A program made the translations under genes and the position numbers. Source: Sugiyamaella lignohabitans (taxonomy: Eukaryota > Ascomycota > Dipodascomycetes > Dipodascales > Trichomonascaceae). Taken from it: 64,000 bases of DNA. Below are positions 1 to 11,909 of the stretch, one piece after another. A model generated the notes under the pieces. That model ran no database searches. It was given only the letters and a program-made list of their open reading frames with translations, and was not told the DNA's origin. The DNA is taken from the NCBI RefSeq assembly GCF_001640025.1, contig NC_031672.1, positions 372,001 through 436,000 on the forward strand, written 5' to 3'. The number at the start of each line of letters is the position of its first letter. Positions within the stretch are counted from its first letter, which is position 1.

Positions 1-108
1 CGTGCCCTGACTCCTAAAAATAGCACACCGTTTCAGGGGGTCTCCGGTCCCGGGGGTCTAACACCGGAGGTTTTTCTATTCTAGGGGGTGGAACTTGGGG
101 TGTCAGAC

Positions 109-312
109 TGCCTCCGGCGGCTGGGGCTTCGCCCCAGACCCCGCTGCTCCTCTCGCTTCGCTCGAGTCGGGTTTCGGGGGCGCCAGGAGCTCCTCGACCC
201 TCCACGAGAACTTCAGGGGTCTCTGAAGCCCCTCAAACCCCCCACGATCCTCGCCGCTCCGCGAAGCGGAGCACAACCAGGGTCTGGGGCGGAGCCCCAG
301 CCGCCGGAGGCA
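109..312 (+). repeat. Two-arm GC foldback element, long-linker variant
   Basis: The left arm starts TGCCTCCGGCGG and has loop TTC in its GGGGC/GCCCC stem and a CTCGAG-type tip. The right arm is inverted, ends CCGCCGGAGGCA, and has a GCGGAG-type tip. The spacer is about 65 bp longer than in the compact 138-bp copies. It ends 106 bp beyond the SSO stop codon. Outer flanks carry G-runs (ggggtgtc left, cccaccccc right). Confidence 0.9.
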
Positions 313-418
313 GTCCCACCCCCAGAGACCTGGTCACGATAGTGGATGCATTATTAATTATACATATTATAGGAGAATAGAAAAGTATTAGCAGAGGAAG
401 AGAAGCAGCGTGGTGGGT

Positions 419-1569
419 TTAGTTGCTGAGTTTGACGCCGAGGACGACGGCCAGGATGATGACAATGATGAGCACAATGCCGAGACACCACCACTTCTTC
501 TTACGGGCAGCACGGGCCGAGAAAATGGCCTTTTGGGTGTGCGACACGCCCTGCTCGATGTCGGTTTGTACTGTGGCGGCTTGCTCGTCGATGTGACGGA
601 TAGGCTCTTCTTGCTCGGCCACAAGCACCTCCATATCGCGGAACAATTGAGCCAGTTCGGCCATGGTTTGCTCGATTTTCTGGATCTCGCGGTGTCTGGT
701 TTGCACCTCGGTCAACGCAGTACGGGCTTGGCCTCGACGGTTCGAGTTCATCAGAGCCTGAGAGAAAATCTGAACACCGGCACTGTCTTCAATGGCCTCT
801 TTAACTTCCGCATCAGTGGCATCGGGACGAACAATTCGAAACTGACGCTCGGCTGCCTCTCTATACTTCTGGCGGAACCGCGCCTCGGTGGTCTGATATT
901 TTTGGATCGAGCTGAGAAACTGTCTTTTAACATTCTCTGCTTGCGTCTTTTTAGTCGAGTCTCGCGTCGATTTAGCTTGTAGCGTCTTAATTCGCGCTTT
1001 CAGAGTATCTGCCAATGCCTGGGTGTCTTGAGTCAAACTTTCAATCTGTCCTTGGATATAATCCTCGTGTTCTCCTCCCACCTCGGCAAGCGATCTCTTA
1101 TGTAAAGCTTCAATCCGGTCGACATTATCGTCGTATTGCACCAGATTCCGTTTAATATCGTCCAACTCTCCAAAGAACGCGATCATATCGTCCGCTGGCG
1201 CTCCTCCTCCTGGAGCTCCTCCAGTGGGAGGGGGGCCGGGAGGTGGTGCCCCGTATCCTGCATGCCCGCTGTTGGACGTGTTGGTGGCATAGGGGTTCAC
1301 ATTCGACAGTTCATAGCCTGAATTATTGGGCTGTCTGTTTACTTGTTAGTTCTCTTGTTCCGTAGATAGTGGTGTTTGTGCTGTTGACACGAGAAGTGGG
1401 TGCGTGAACCGGGGTGTGGGTATGCCTCCGGCGGCTGGGCTCCGCCCAGACCCGTAGCTCCGCTTCGCGGAGTTACGCTACGTGTCCAGCATCGTGTTTT
1501 TTTGAGATGGCCTTTTATCAGCTTTTTGAGATGGTCATTGCTGTGTGTGAAGAGTGTATACTAACCCAT
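419..1569 (-). CDS. SSO1: SSO1/SSO2-type plasma-membrane syntaxin (t-SNARE), 5' intron
   Basis: Qa-SNARE of the plasma membrane that pairs with Sec9 and Snc proteins for fusion of secretory vesicles. The body matches yeast Sso: an N-terminal three-helix Habc region, the segment QIFSQALMNSNRRGQARTAL leading into the SNARE helix, and a C-terminal anchor (WWCLGIVLIIVIILAVVLG). The long frame has no usable ATG; its first candidate is GTG at 1300. A spliced start fits exactly: exon 1 is 1569-1566 (ATGG), donor GTTAGT, branch ACTAACA at 1350-1344, acceptor TTCAG ending at 1318, exon 2 is 1317-419. This gives 300 residues beginning MGYELSNVNPY, close to the MSYNNPY start of S. cerevisiae Sso1. An in-frame TAA at 1324-1322 excludes the earlier AGs. 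The alternative is initiation at an internal Met (about residue 39 of the long frame). The family call is firm; the exon 1 choice is inference. Confidence 0.85.
1318..1565 (-). other. Proposed SSO intron (248 nt) carrying a GC foldback arm
   Basis: Donor GTTAGT, branch ACTAACA and acceptor TTCAG on the minus strand. It is the longest intron proposed in the window and contains the GC-rich arm at 1423-1474. It keeps the reading frame with a 4-nt first exon. Confidence 0.55.
1423..1474 (+). repeat. Solo GC foldback arm inside the SSO intron
   Basis: Starts TGCCTCCGGCGG. The stem is shortened on both sides (GGGC, loop TCC, GCCC). The tip is of GCGGAG type (CTCCGCTTCGCGGAG). Confidence 0.85.
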
Positions 1570-2292
1570 ATTGATATCCCTCGGTAGAGGCGTTAGGATG
1601 TTGGTAGCTCATGTTGTGCTAGAGTCCAAAGTCCAAGTGGGTACAATCGCTTGATACTCGTGTTTCCACTTATCGAACTGCTTCTGTTATGTGAAAATTA
1701 AAAGCAAAAACCTTGTTTTCTGATCCTGACTTGGTATCTCACTAACGTCGATACTGAGTCACTGTTGGATGTCGTAATATCGTGAGAATCCTCTTTACTG
1801 GATTACTCTCACTCAATTCTATCGAGAATACAGGTCTGTCTGTTTCTAATGTCAATAACAGCGTCTCCAAAGTCAAATAAAATAAAATTTAGACTGATTT
1901 GGTCTAAAATTTTTCTGTTATTTTTTTTTTGGATGTTATCTGTCTTTGGTCTACCTCCTGGCACTTCGTCAGGTTGAAATGCACAACTGTCGAGTCGACG
2001 TTTTTTGTTTTCTTGTTTCGATTTTCCACTTCGGCCAAATCCGTGCCTATATGAGGATCTGGTCCGCTTTTAGGGGGGCACGCTACGTCTCTAGTCAAGG
2101 GGCTTCTCTCCCTGCTTGTGGACACGGGCCCCCGCGGCTTCCTGTCCTTTTCGGTCGTCTGTTCCACCTCCTGCTTACTTTTGCTGCCGCTGCTGCCGCC
2201 GCTGCTGCTGCCGGTGGTGGTGGTTCTCCTGCTGCCGTGGTTGATGGGCCGTTTTGCTACTGCTGCTGCTGCTTGCTGCTGGGGAGGGGGTC

Positions 2293-2348
2293 TGCCTCCG
2301 GCGGCTGGGGCGTTGCCCCAGACCCCTTGGCTCCTGCTTCGCAGGAGA
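2293..2348 (+). repeat. Solo GC foldback arm
   Basis: Loop GTT in the GGGGC/GCCCC stem; GCAGGAG-type tip. Preceded by ggggagggggtc. Confidence 0.88.
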
Positions 2349-3877
2349 TCTCGCGCCGCGATCCCCTGTGGTTTTGGGTCGACACGGCCAGCTAACTCCT
2401 CCCAAGCCTCTCCGCCTCCCTCCGCCTTAACTCCCCTGGCTGAACTGTCTCCCAAGCCCCCTCTGGTTCCCTATTATTAAATTATTAGCTGCCATTTCTA
2501 ACAGAATGACCCCTCCCGGGCCCCCTCGCCCCTAGTGGACACTGCCCACTGGCCTATCCACCCGCCTATCAGTGGGCTGTGTATTGCGTGCAGCGTGCAG
2601 CCAGCTGGTTACAGGTGTGCATTTGGGCTACAGAGTAGCAGTTGGGAGTTTACTTTTCCTGCCCATTTGGACGGGTCGGTGTCTCAGGCTGGAAAATCTG
2701 CTGCCGCAGCTGGATATCATCTGCCATCGGGTTTTATAGGTTATTTTTATACTGCTTGATCTTCTCTACATGACATGCTCCACCGAAGTAGAAGGTTACA
2801 TGACACCACAACTGCACTACACCTGCACCACCATCTGCTTTACTCTCTGCAAAGCTTCATCATAAAACGATAGGACTGATGCACTGCTGGTTTGCCGCCA
2901 TTAGGTCGCCTCATCAGTTAGGCTCCAGTTGGTCACCAGTTGGACACCACCTGGTCATCAGTAGATTGGTCACTAGTAAATAGTTTTTAGCTTCCACTTA
3001 AGAAAAAATAAAGAAAAAGAGAAATTAAACAAGATACCCTGTATATACCCAATATCTATTATATCAGTATGCCTGAGTAAATTATCAATCTTATCACACT
3101 CAGACTAGCAGAAATAATTCAAGGATACAAGTTATCTGAATTAATTTGTTTCTTTTCTGCTAGAATTAGAGCTAGAAAAACTATTCACTTTTTGTACCAT
3201 CGTGATATTTTAGAGCTATTCAATAGCATCAGTGGTGCTGCCTAGATCCTCCTGATTGTTTGTTGACACCTGATGATCCATACATAGATCAGACATCTGC
3301 GATCGAACGAGAGCTGAACGTTGTTCTGGTGACAGGGTATCTCACTAAGCTCCTCTTTACGCTAATGTTTCGTTCAAAAATAAAACATAAAAAATAATAG
3401 ATCGGAGGTGTTATTAAATTTGCTAGGTGCCTAGAGACCGGTTTGAAGGCCTTCTGTATACCTCTCTCAAGCTGCTATCAGCATGCTTAGGCTGCTGCAG
3501 CTTGTACCCCGGTCAGATAATTCCGTCAGATAAATTGACCCTGATAAATAAATGAATTCTTGCTAGCTAGTTATTGATTTGATATGTGGTACGCTTTAAA
3601 TTGACTTTTTAAGTTTTACAATTGTTCTTTATTTTCTACTTTTTATTTTTATTTAATCAGTTCTCTACCAATGCTTTCCTGTACCATTGGAGGCTAGACC
3701 CTCTGCTACTCCAATTATAACTTTATATAGTGACTGTCAGACTTGGAACCAGTAGAATCGCAGTTGGGTTCCTGGTCAAATTAATTGCCTGATGTGGTTA
3801 ACTTACCAAAAACACAAACGGCATCAGACCAGGCAATTCAAAGAACTACAACACTTCAGTCGTGGCCCACCTGATTC

Positions 3878-3932
3878 CTCCTGCGAAGCAGGAGCTACGG
3901 GGTCTGGGGCAGAGCCCCAGCCGCCGGAGGCA
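3878..3932 (-). repeat. Solo GC foldback arm
   Basis: Inverted arm, loop TCT, GCAGGAG-type tip, ending CCGCCGGAGGCA. Confidence 0.88.
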
Positions 3933-4051
3933 TGTGCGAAAGTGGTATGATATAGCTTTTGAAGAGTAACAACGGGATCACGATTCCTAAGGGACATGTA
4001 GGGCACTAACTTGGCCCCGCTGGTGCCAAAAAAGGTTACTCAAAAAAGACG

Positions 4052-4209
4052 TGCCTCCGGCGGCTGGGGCTCTGCCCCAGACCCCGTGGCTCTGCCCCAG
4101 ACCCCGTGGCTCTTCTCGCTGCGCTCGAGTCGTTCCGTCGATGGTCCTGGCAATCTCCTGCGAAGCAAGAGCTACGGGGCCTGGGGCAGAGCCCCAGCCG
4201 CCGGAGGCA
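4052..4209 (+). repeat. Two-arm GC foldback element with internal 20-bp duplication
   Basis: CTCGAG-type arm on the left and a slightly decayed GCAGGAG-type arm on the right (cgaagcaaga). The segment TCTGCCCCAGACCCCGTGGC is present twice in tandem at about 4071-4110; removing one copy gives the standard 138 bp. The linker is close to the family consensus (gttccgtcgatggtcctggc). Confidence 0.9.
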
Positions 4210-4781
4210 CATCCCCGTTCCCGAATATTGGGGAATGGTTTCATGAGAAGTAGAAATAATTTATTAGAGAGTTACAAAAGTAGTAAAAACAACAAAAGTA
4301 GGTCAGGTTTGACCATGTTCCCGGTTCCTCAGCCATGTTCCGTGGTTCCCAGTTCTCAAGTGTTGGTTGGTAGTACCGTTTCGAGTAGAGTGTGCACAGC
4401 TCGGGATGCCAATGCAGTGGTAAAGCTTCTGCTATCGGCTAGTTCCAAAGATCTTTCGGAATCAGACCTCAGCGAAGCAATATCGCGAGATACGTCTGTC
4501 AGAAAGAAACCTGCAAGAAGCCGATGGTCGAAGAAGCCATTCCTATTGAGTGTCTGCCAAGGAGGTGCCAGCACAATAGGAGAACCATAAAGTGAAACGG
4601 TAGAGTCGAAGTGGAGGAGTGGCAGCCGCTGGGCGCCTGGTCCTGTGGTTTCGAATGAAGATGACCAACCATAATTGAGTAGAATGGGTGGGGAACATAA
4701 ATTGGAATCCGGATAGTTGTACCATGATGTTTGATGACATGAGGAAATTCAGGAACAAGGTGTGATAGGAATGACCGTTGA

Positions 4782-5972
4782 TTAAAGGAGAAATCGAAGT
4801 TCATCATTGTAGGTGTGGTATTGTCTTCTGGCGTTATTGCCAAGAGCTCTTCTTCTCTCTCTCTTTCTGGTTGGGGTGGTGTCGTATCTCAACCAATCAT
4901 AAACTTTGATAGTAAGTTTATCGTGATATAGGGCAGCACCAATACGATAGTTGACTGACTTGATTGAAGACAGAAACTTCAGATCTTCAATGACTTGATG
5001 ATAGAGTCTGTTTTCAAACTCCTTGTCGTCAGTAGTAGGGAAAATTTCGCAAAGTTGGGTTCCAAGGCGGTTGAAGCCTTCAAGCCATCTGACCATGTTG
5101 TTGCCGATGTGAACGTTACACTTGTTCTCATGTTGAGTCTCATCCTTCTTGGTGTACTCAATGGCAAAAAACTCGCCGCCAACTCGGTAGAGTCCGACAT
5201 ATGCGGCAAGGTGGGTGGTTCGGTAGCACCACTTGTCTCTCAGATGCTTGCCAAACTTTCTCGCATAATGGTTTAGTGCGAAAGCCCTGTCGACAGTGAG
5301 AGGATGGAGTAAGAATTGATGATCACGAGAGATAAAGAGTCCGGTGGTGTCCAGTCCGTCAGTTCGCATCCAGTTGTTACATGCCTCCATGAAGTCTTGG
5401 TCAGACACTCCAAACATCTTTCTAATGAAAGTGAAGTCTGTTTTGTTGAAGGCCTCGAAAGTGTTATTGTTGATGTTATCGATTGACAATTTCTTAAAGA
5501 CGTCAAGACTGTAAGTCATCGAAGTACCGAAGGATTTATGGTGAGAGTTCCATCGGAGTTTGTACTTGAGTTTGGAATAAAAAGTCTTTTGTTGTTCAAT
5601 GGTGGCTCTTACACCTTCTGAAAGGAATTTCAATTTGGAGATCCAGGCGTCGCCGAATTCGAGTTGGGATTCGTTCTTGGGAGCCAATTCCAAGGCATCA
5701 CGAGCGGAGATTTTCTCAGGCACATTGGACGAGGAAGTAGTAGTGATTGTACTGGAAGAAGTAGGAGTGGAAGAAGTAGAAGTGGAAGGGGTACTAGACT
5801 TCTTAAAACAATTGAAAAAACTTTTCAAGCCCTTAAAATGAGAGCGAGAACCATGATTGATCTCCTGGGAGTCATCAGGGATAGTTTCTTCTTTCTCTGA
5901 CTCAAAAGCTATTTGAATGCCAATGACCAATTCAATGACTTTTGTTCTGATAAAGGTAAGGTGGAAGAACAT
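4782..5972 (-). CDS. Phosphatidylinositol-phosphate-kinase-like protein, probably inactive
   Basis: 396 residues. The N-terminus is followed by a Ser/Thr-rich linker (about 58-83). From about residue 150 the order of motifs resembles the PIP4K/PIP5K fold: F-x-x-IRKMFGVSDQDF (about 182-194) for the family's lobe-1 segment, LYRVGGEFFAIEYT (261-274) for its hinge strand, and LKFLSSIKSVNYRIGAALYHD (331-351) for the conserved MDYSLL-x-GIH block. In that block the catalytic Asp position holds Asn341. No DLKGS motif and no C-terminal IID Mg-binding motif are visible. If the assignment is right, the protein should not phosphorylate lipids and may bind phosphoinositides or act as a scaffold. The tail is very basic (PTRKRERRRA). 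The alternative is a lineage-specific protein with chance similarity. Confidence 0.6.
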   Translation of the reverse strand: MFFHLTFIRTKVIELVIGIQIAFESEKEETIPDDSQEINHGSRSHFKGLKSFFNCFKKSSTPSTSTSSTPTSSSTITTTSSSNVPEKISARDALELAPKNESQLEFGDAWISKLKFLSEGVRATIEQQKTFYSKLKYKLRWNSHHKSFGTSMTYSLDVFKKLSIDNINNNTFEAFNKTDFTFIRKMFGVSDQDFMEACNNWMRTDGLDTTGLFISRDHQFLLHPLTVDRAFALNHYARKFGKHLRDKWCYRTTHLAAYVGLYRVGGEFFAIEYTKKDETQHENKCNVHIGNNMVRWLEGFNRLGTQLCEIFPTTDDKEFENRLYHQVIEDLKFLSSIKSVNYRIGAALYHDKLTIKVYDWLRYDTTPTRKRERRRALGNNARRQYHTYNDELRFLL

Positions 5973-6672
5973 TATTTCTGATTACGATGATAAACCAGTA
6001 TTAATTAATGATGATGAGTTTAACAACACAATACAAGTGATGTTGATGAGTTTAAGCGAAAAGATGACCCAAGACAAGGTCAAATAAAGCTGTGAATGAA
6101 AATAGTGCACAACCAAAGTACTCTGTAACCACAAATTCAAGCGGTGGTCAAATAGAAATACACTAGAGTGCCAATTAGATTCCTAGAAAAGAAAATAAGA
6201 ATCCAAGGGGCAACTAGTAACAGCAATTACTGGAAAAATGACACTTCCAGCACCAAAAAAAAGCTTTAAAATCAAAAGCCAATTGAAAAAAACAACGTCA
6301 ATCAGCTAGAACCCCAAAATAGTTGTCAGGGGCAGTAAAAAAAATTCAAACGGTCAAAAACTCGCAATTCAATCTCAACTGGCAAAAAAATCTGGTGTAG
6401 TAAAGATAAAGAGGAAGAAGAGATCTTTTGGAGCGGGATGCACCCCTTATATAGACCACGGGCCCATGGCCCCATAACGCCCTTATCCCCATAAACTTGA
6501 CGCTCGTAGTCACGCGGACTTCCCCATAACTTCACGGCTCTCTCGAGGCAGCCGCATGTCAACACTTCGGGTGCAATCAAGCCCTGCCTTATCTCGCATA
6601 TGCAGGGGCCATGCAGGGTCGATTGGCGATGAGACACGATCCGGGTCGCTACTACTGCTAGAGCTGGGGTCG

Positions 6673-6728
6673 TGCCTCCGGCGGCTGGGACTCCGTCCCA
6701 GACCCTGTTGCTCCTGCTTCGCAGGAGA
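6673..6728 (+). repeat. Solo GC foldback arm with compensated stem change
   Basis: The stem reads CTGGGAC-TCC-GTCCCAG instead of CTGGGGC-TCC-GCCCCAG, so both sides have changed and pairing is kept. GCAGGAG-type tip. Confidence 0.88.
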
Positions 6729-6886
6729 TACCCCTGATCGGACTGCTGGTTTATTCAATATATCTCCATGGAGTGAACGGGTTTCAAGGACACTATTACA
6801 ACATGGAGAAGTTCAAGCTCTACAAAGGTAAAATGTAGACAGTTGACAGCGGGATCGCACCAAGAGCATGTGAGACGAGTAGGCAA

Positions 6887-6942
6887 TCTCCTGCGAAGCA
6901 GGAGCCACGGGGTCTGGGGCGCAGCCCCAGCCGCCGGAGGCA
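6887..6942 (-). repeat. Solo GC foldback arm
   Basis: Inverted arm, loop TGC, GCAGGAG-type tip. It faces the arm at 6673 across about 160 bp, giving an enlarged inverted repeat with two arms of the same tip type. Confidence 0.88.
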
Positions 6943-7403
6943 CAACCCCGAGTCCAAAACTTGGCAAGTAAGAACGAGTGAGAAGAGTAGTCGGATCCCA
7001 TAGTAATCGCTAGGGTGTCTCAGCCAGTGGACTATGAAATGGTGTGAATCTTTCCAGTCAGACGGGTTCAAGTTATCTAAACTACAGAGTCCATTGACAG
7101 CATCAGCACTGACAGGCCAGTAGTGACCTTTCAACGAACCAGTTCAATCGAATGGGAACCACTGAAGAGGTGTCCCACCCAGTCTCGAGGCAACGCGTCA
7201 ATTAGCTTTTCCAACATACAACATGGGTTGGTTCATGAAATGAACTGTCCAGGATGATGGGTCCAACTAGTATTTTCGGCAGGTCGCATGGGCTCCGCTT
7301 CATAGAGAACAGGACTCCTGATTAAGGGTATACTTCGGGATTTGCCGACTTATAACCCCTGTTTATGGCAATACTAACCATGAAACCATGAATAAGAGTT
7401 ATT

Positions 7404-7465
7404 CGACTCGAGCGAAGCGAGAGGAGCAACCAGGGTCTGGGGCGGAGCCCCAGCCGCCGGAGGCA
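7404..7465 (-). repeat. Solo GC foldback arm
   Basis: Inverted arm, loop TCC, CTCGAG-type tip followed by gcaaccaggg. Right flank gtccccc. Confidence 0.88.
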
Positions 7466-7881
7466 GTCCCCCGTCCCCGCCTTGTATCCAAAATTCATTA
7501 TATTGCGGTACAGAAGCAGCAGAATCTAGCAGAAGATGTCGGTCAGTGATTTAGTCCTGACAACGTATAGTACGTTCCAGGGTGGAGAAGACCAGTTGGT
7601 CTGCCAAAGCGCGAGGCTCTTGCCAGGATTCGGTCCTCACAAGCACAAACTGCTGCCCGAGACAGCAGTCCCCGAACAATGGCAAGCTCGCACACCCAAC
7701 AGCATCTGTGCTAGCACCGACCGTGCTAACTACACGCCCGTTGCTAGCACCCGACTCCGTCAGGTGCGACAATGTCACAAGTAAGTAAGAAACAAACTCC
7801 CTTGCAAAATAATTTTCACTCTTTTATACTTCCCCCTGGCCGATCTGAGTGCGGCGATGGCGCCGCTGGGGATGGGGCATG

Positions 7882-8018
7882 TGCCTCCGGCGGCTGGGGC
7901 TCCGCCCCAGACCCTGGTTGTGCTCCGCTTCGCGGAGCGGCTGGGACCGTAGGAGAACGACTCGAGCGTAGCGAGAGGAGCAGGGGGGTCTGGGGCGTAG
8001 CCCCAGCCGCCGGAGGCA
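7882..8018 (-). repeat. Full-length GC foldback element (137 bp)
   Basis: Left arm GCGGAG type with loop TCC; right arm CTCGAG type with loop TAC. Read from the CTCGAG side, the linker ends in acggtcccagc like the other copies. Confidence 0.92.
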
Positions 8019-8503
8019 GACCCGGGTCACAGTATGCAGGGATCAGTGCATTTGGACCCTGGGTTCGGGTGATAGGGATTACGGAAGGATTACAAATTTC
8101 AGGGTAGGAGGGTAGCAGTCGAAAGTCCCTGGAGAGGGTGGGGGTGTGAGGTGATCGGAGATTGTGTATGGATGGGAGGTTAGAGGCTTGGCTTGGCTAG
8201 ATTGCCGGAGATTCCGTTGTGAAAGTGATGGAAGTGCTCGACAGCCCGACAGCCAGTCGAGATCGGTCGCAGAAAACAGGTGCCTGTATATTGCCTTTGA
8301 AGGAACCTTATTTCGTTTACTAAATGTAACGTAACGCAAGGCTGCAGCAGCGACAGCTAACAATCACAGCTGCAGCTTGCCAATAATAGCCAAGCGGCCT
8401 TGAGCTACCGTCTTAACAACAGACTTCAGCAACAGATTCCAGCAACAGACCTGAACAACTGATGCTACCAACAGACCTGAACAATGGAGCTAAAATCAGC
8501 GAT

Positions 8504-8559
8504 TGCTCGCGAAGCGAGCACAACCAGGGTCTGGGGCGGAGCCCCAGCCGCCGGAGGCA
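8504..8559 (-). repeat. Solo GC foldback arm
   Basis: Inverted arm, loop TCC, GCGAGC-type tip, right flank gaccctg. Confidence 0.88.
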
Positions 8560-9191
8560 GACCCTGAGCCGGAAATTTCTCGCCGCCGGTAACGTCAACC
8601 AGTAAGGTCAGTCAATCGGGCTGGATAAATGCGGAGTCGTGGTAGATGCACATGCTCGGACAACAGTGGCCCTTGTCTCGGACCCCCATTTTTTGTTTTA
8701 GGCCCGTGCATGGAAGTTCCGGCGGTGGGCAGCAGCAGGGCAATAGGGCAGATGGGCAGCAGGGCCGCAGGCTGGGCAGGGTTGGGATGGTTCAGGCCGG
8801 TAGCGGATGGGCAGCAGGGCCACAATTGAGTTTGGGGGGCCGCTGCAAACTGGCAGCCGGGCTGACGCGGGCTGACCGAAATAACCGGACCACAAGCGTG
8901 GTGGGGTGAAATTGTATGGGAGAAACGGGTGTTGCATATTCAGGCATGGACCGTCATTATATAAAGAACCAGGATATCCATGTCGACCATTCGGTTGGAT
9001 CCGATCATCTTATTTTTTTTTTTTTCGGTTGACTAGTTTTTCCGATTAATATTGACTTGTTCAGGGTTTATTTGATTAATTGATTTTCAATTGACTCAAT
9101 TGCGTCTGAATTTCTGAAGGGAATTGACATTATCATCGATTGTTGCAAATTGATATTGTAGTATATAACATATTTCACTACCACTGTATAA

Positions 9192-10856
<1,665 letters not shown>

Positions 10857-10939
10857 TCTGTTCTCGGAAAATAAAAAGACATCCTCTATCTATGTTAATG
10901 CCAAATAATTTATTCTACTTCCTGCTCTCTGTATGAGCA

Positions 10940-10993
10940 TGCCTCCGGCGGCTGGGCTCTGCCCAGACCTGGTTGTGCTCGCTTCGCGAGCTT
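10940..10993 (+). repeat. Solo GC foldback arm, 3' of PGI1
   Basis: Stem shortened on both sides (GGGC, loop TCT, GCCC), keeping pairing. GCGAGC-type tip. Confidence 0.88.
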
Positions 10994-11370
10994 ACGGACA
11001 CTTCCTGAAGAGCTATTTTCCAGATGAAATGGCTTTTGGAAGTTGGACCTGCTCCAAACTTTGAGTCAGACGAGATCTAGTATCAGTTGACAAGTGTCCT
11101 TCGAAAAAAATATGATATACTAGAATATTCACTACGGATTTTTGAGTCAAGAAGCTATCTGTTATCAATAATCAGAATGAGTAAAGTGTTCGGCTGGCCA
11201 GGTGAAAATCAGAGGTATTTGTTACATGTTTATATCGCCATTCATTTGTAGTATTGGTTTTCATTGCACGACCTTTAGGTTGCAATTCCTGTATATAGCG
11301 AGTTGTGTTTCGAGAATGCAGTTCCAACCTCCGAGATGCCAGGTTCACCGGGTCCCACCGGGGTCCAGGA

Positions 11371-11425
11371 AGCTCGCGCAACGAGCACAACGGGGTCTGG
11401 AGCAGCGCCCCAGCCACCGGAGGCA
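11371..11425 (-). repeat. Decayed solo GC foldback arm
   Basis: Inverted arm with an unmatched substitution in the stem (CTGGAGC against GCCCCAG), CCACCGG in the head, and a mutated GCGAGC-type tip (ctcgcgcaacgag). Confidence 0.8.
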
Positions 11426-11635
11426 GAATCGACAGTGATTGGTTTTCGAGCTTACATATTCCTATTCAAAACTCCTATTCTTGTCGAGTTAAAGCTGGAA
11501 CTTGAATTCTCACAATCGTCACATCAACAAAGCATATATGCGGAATAAAAAAGTCTAACAATCGTTCGTGATATAAAAATTACTCTTCAACTATCAGCTT
11601 ACGAAAATAACTTGGTGTGCCTGGACCGCCAAGAC

Positions 11636-11697
11636 CGACTCGAGCGCAGCGAGAGGAGCAACCAGGGTCTGGGGCGGAGCCCCAGCCGCCGGAGGCA
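11636..11697 (-). repeat. Solo GC foldback arm
   Basis: Inverted arm, loop TCC, CTCGAG-type tip followed by gcaaccaggg. Confidence 0.88.
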
Positions 11698-11909
11698 GAC
11701 TCGACCACCCCAGTGAGTATGACCCGTTGCATGAGTGGGTAATTTAAGTGTAAATTAAGAGCACCAGGATCTGACATGTACCTGCATGTGGTCGGCAAAT
11801 AGATAACGATAGACGATCACCACAAGGATAGTTGCAGACAGCACCACTACCAGCAAAGAAACGGAAGAAAAGCAAGAGAAAGCACAAGAATTCGTTGGTA
11901 TGTGGTAAT

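Larger units (their letters stand above)
1570..4781. other. Gene-poor stretch between SSO and the PIPK-like gene
   Basis: No supported gene. It contains a CTG/CCG triplet-rich patch at about 2181-2285 inside spurious frames, an AT-rich plain at about 2990-3790, and three repeat loci. A 114-codon frame at 4843-4499 (minus) overlaps the end of the PIPK-like gene in another phase; it matches no family I know and may be chance. Confidence 0.6.
10857..11909. other. Intergenic stretch after PGI1
   Basis: Contains three solo GC foldback arms. Several short frames here are read through the arms and are not supported as genes. Confidence 0.6.

Noticed and set aside
14..342. Short frames translating to runs such as LRRLGLRPRP or SGGWGSAPDP here and at more than 20 other places
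   Set aside because: They are the foldback arms read in different frames. The same peptides recur wherever an arm lies and end in unrelated sequence.
410..982. 190-codon frame opposite SSO
   Set aside because: Shadow of the SSO coding sequence on the other strand.
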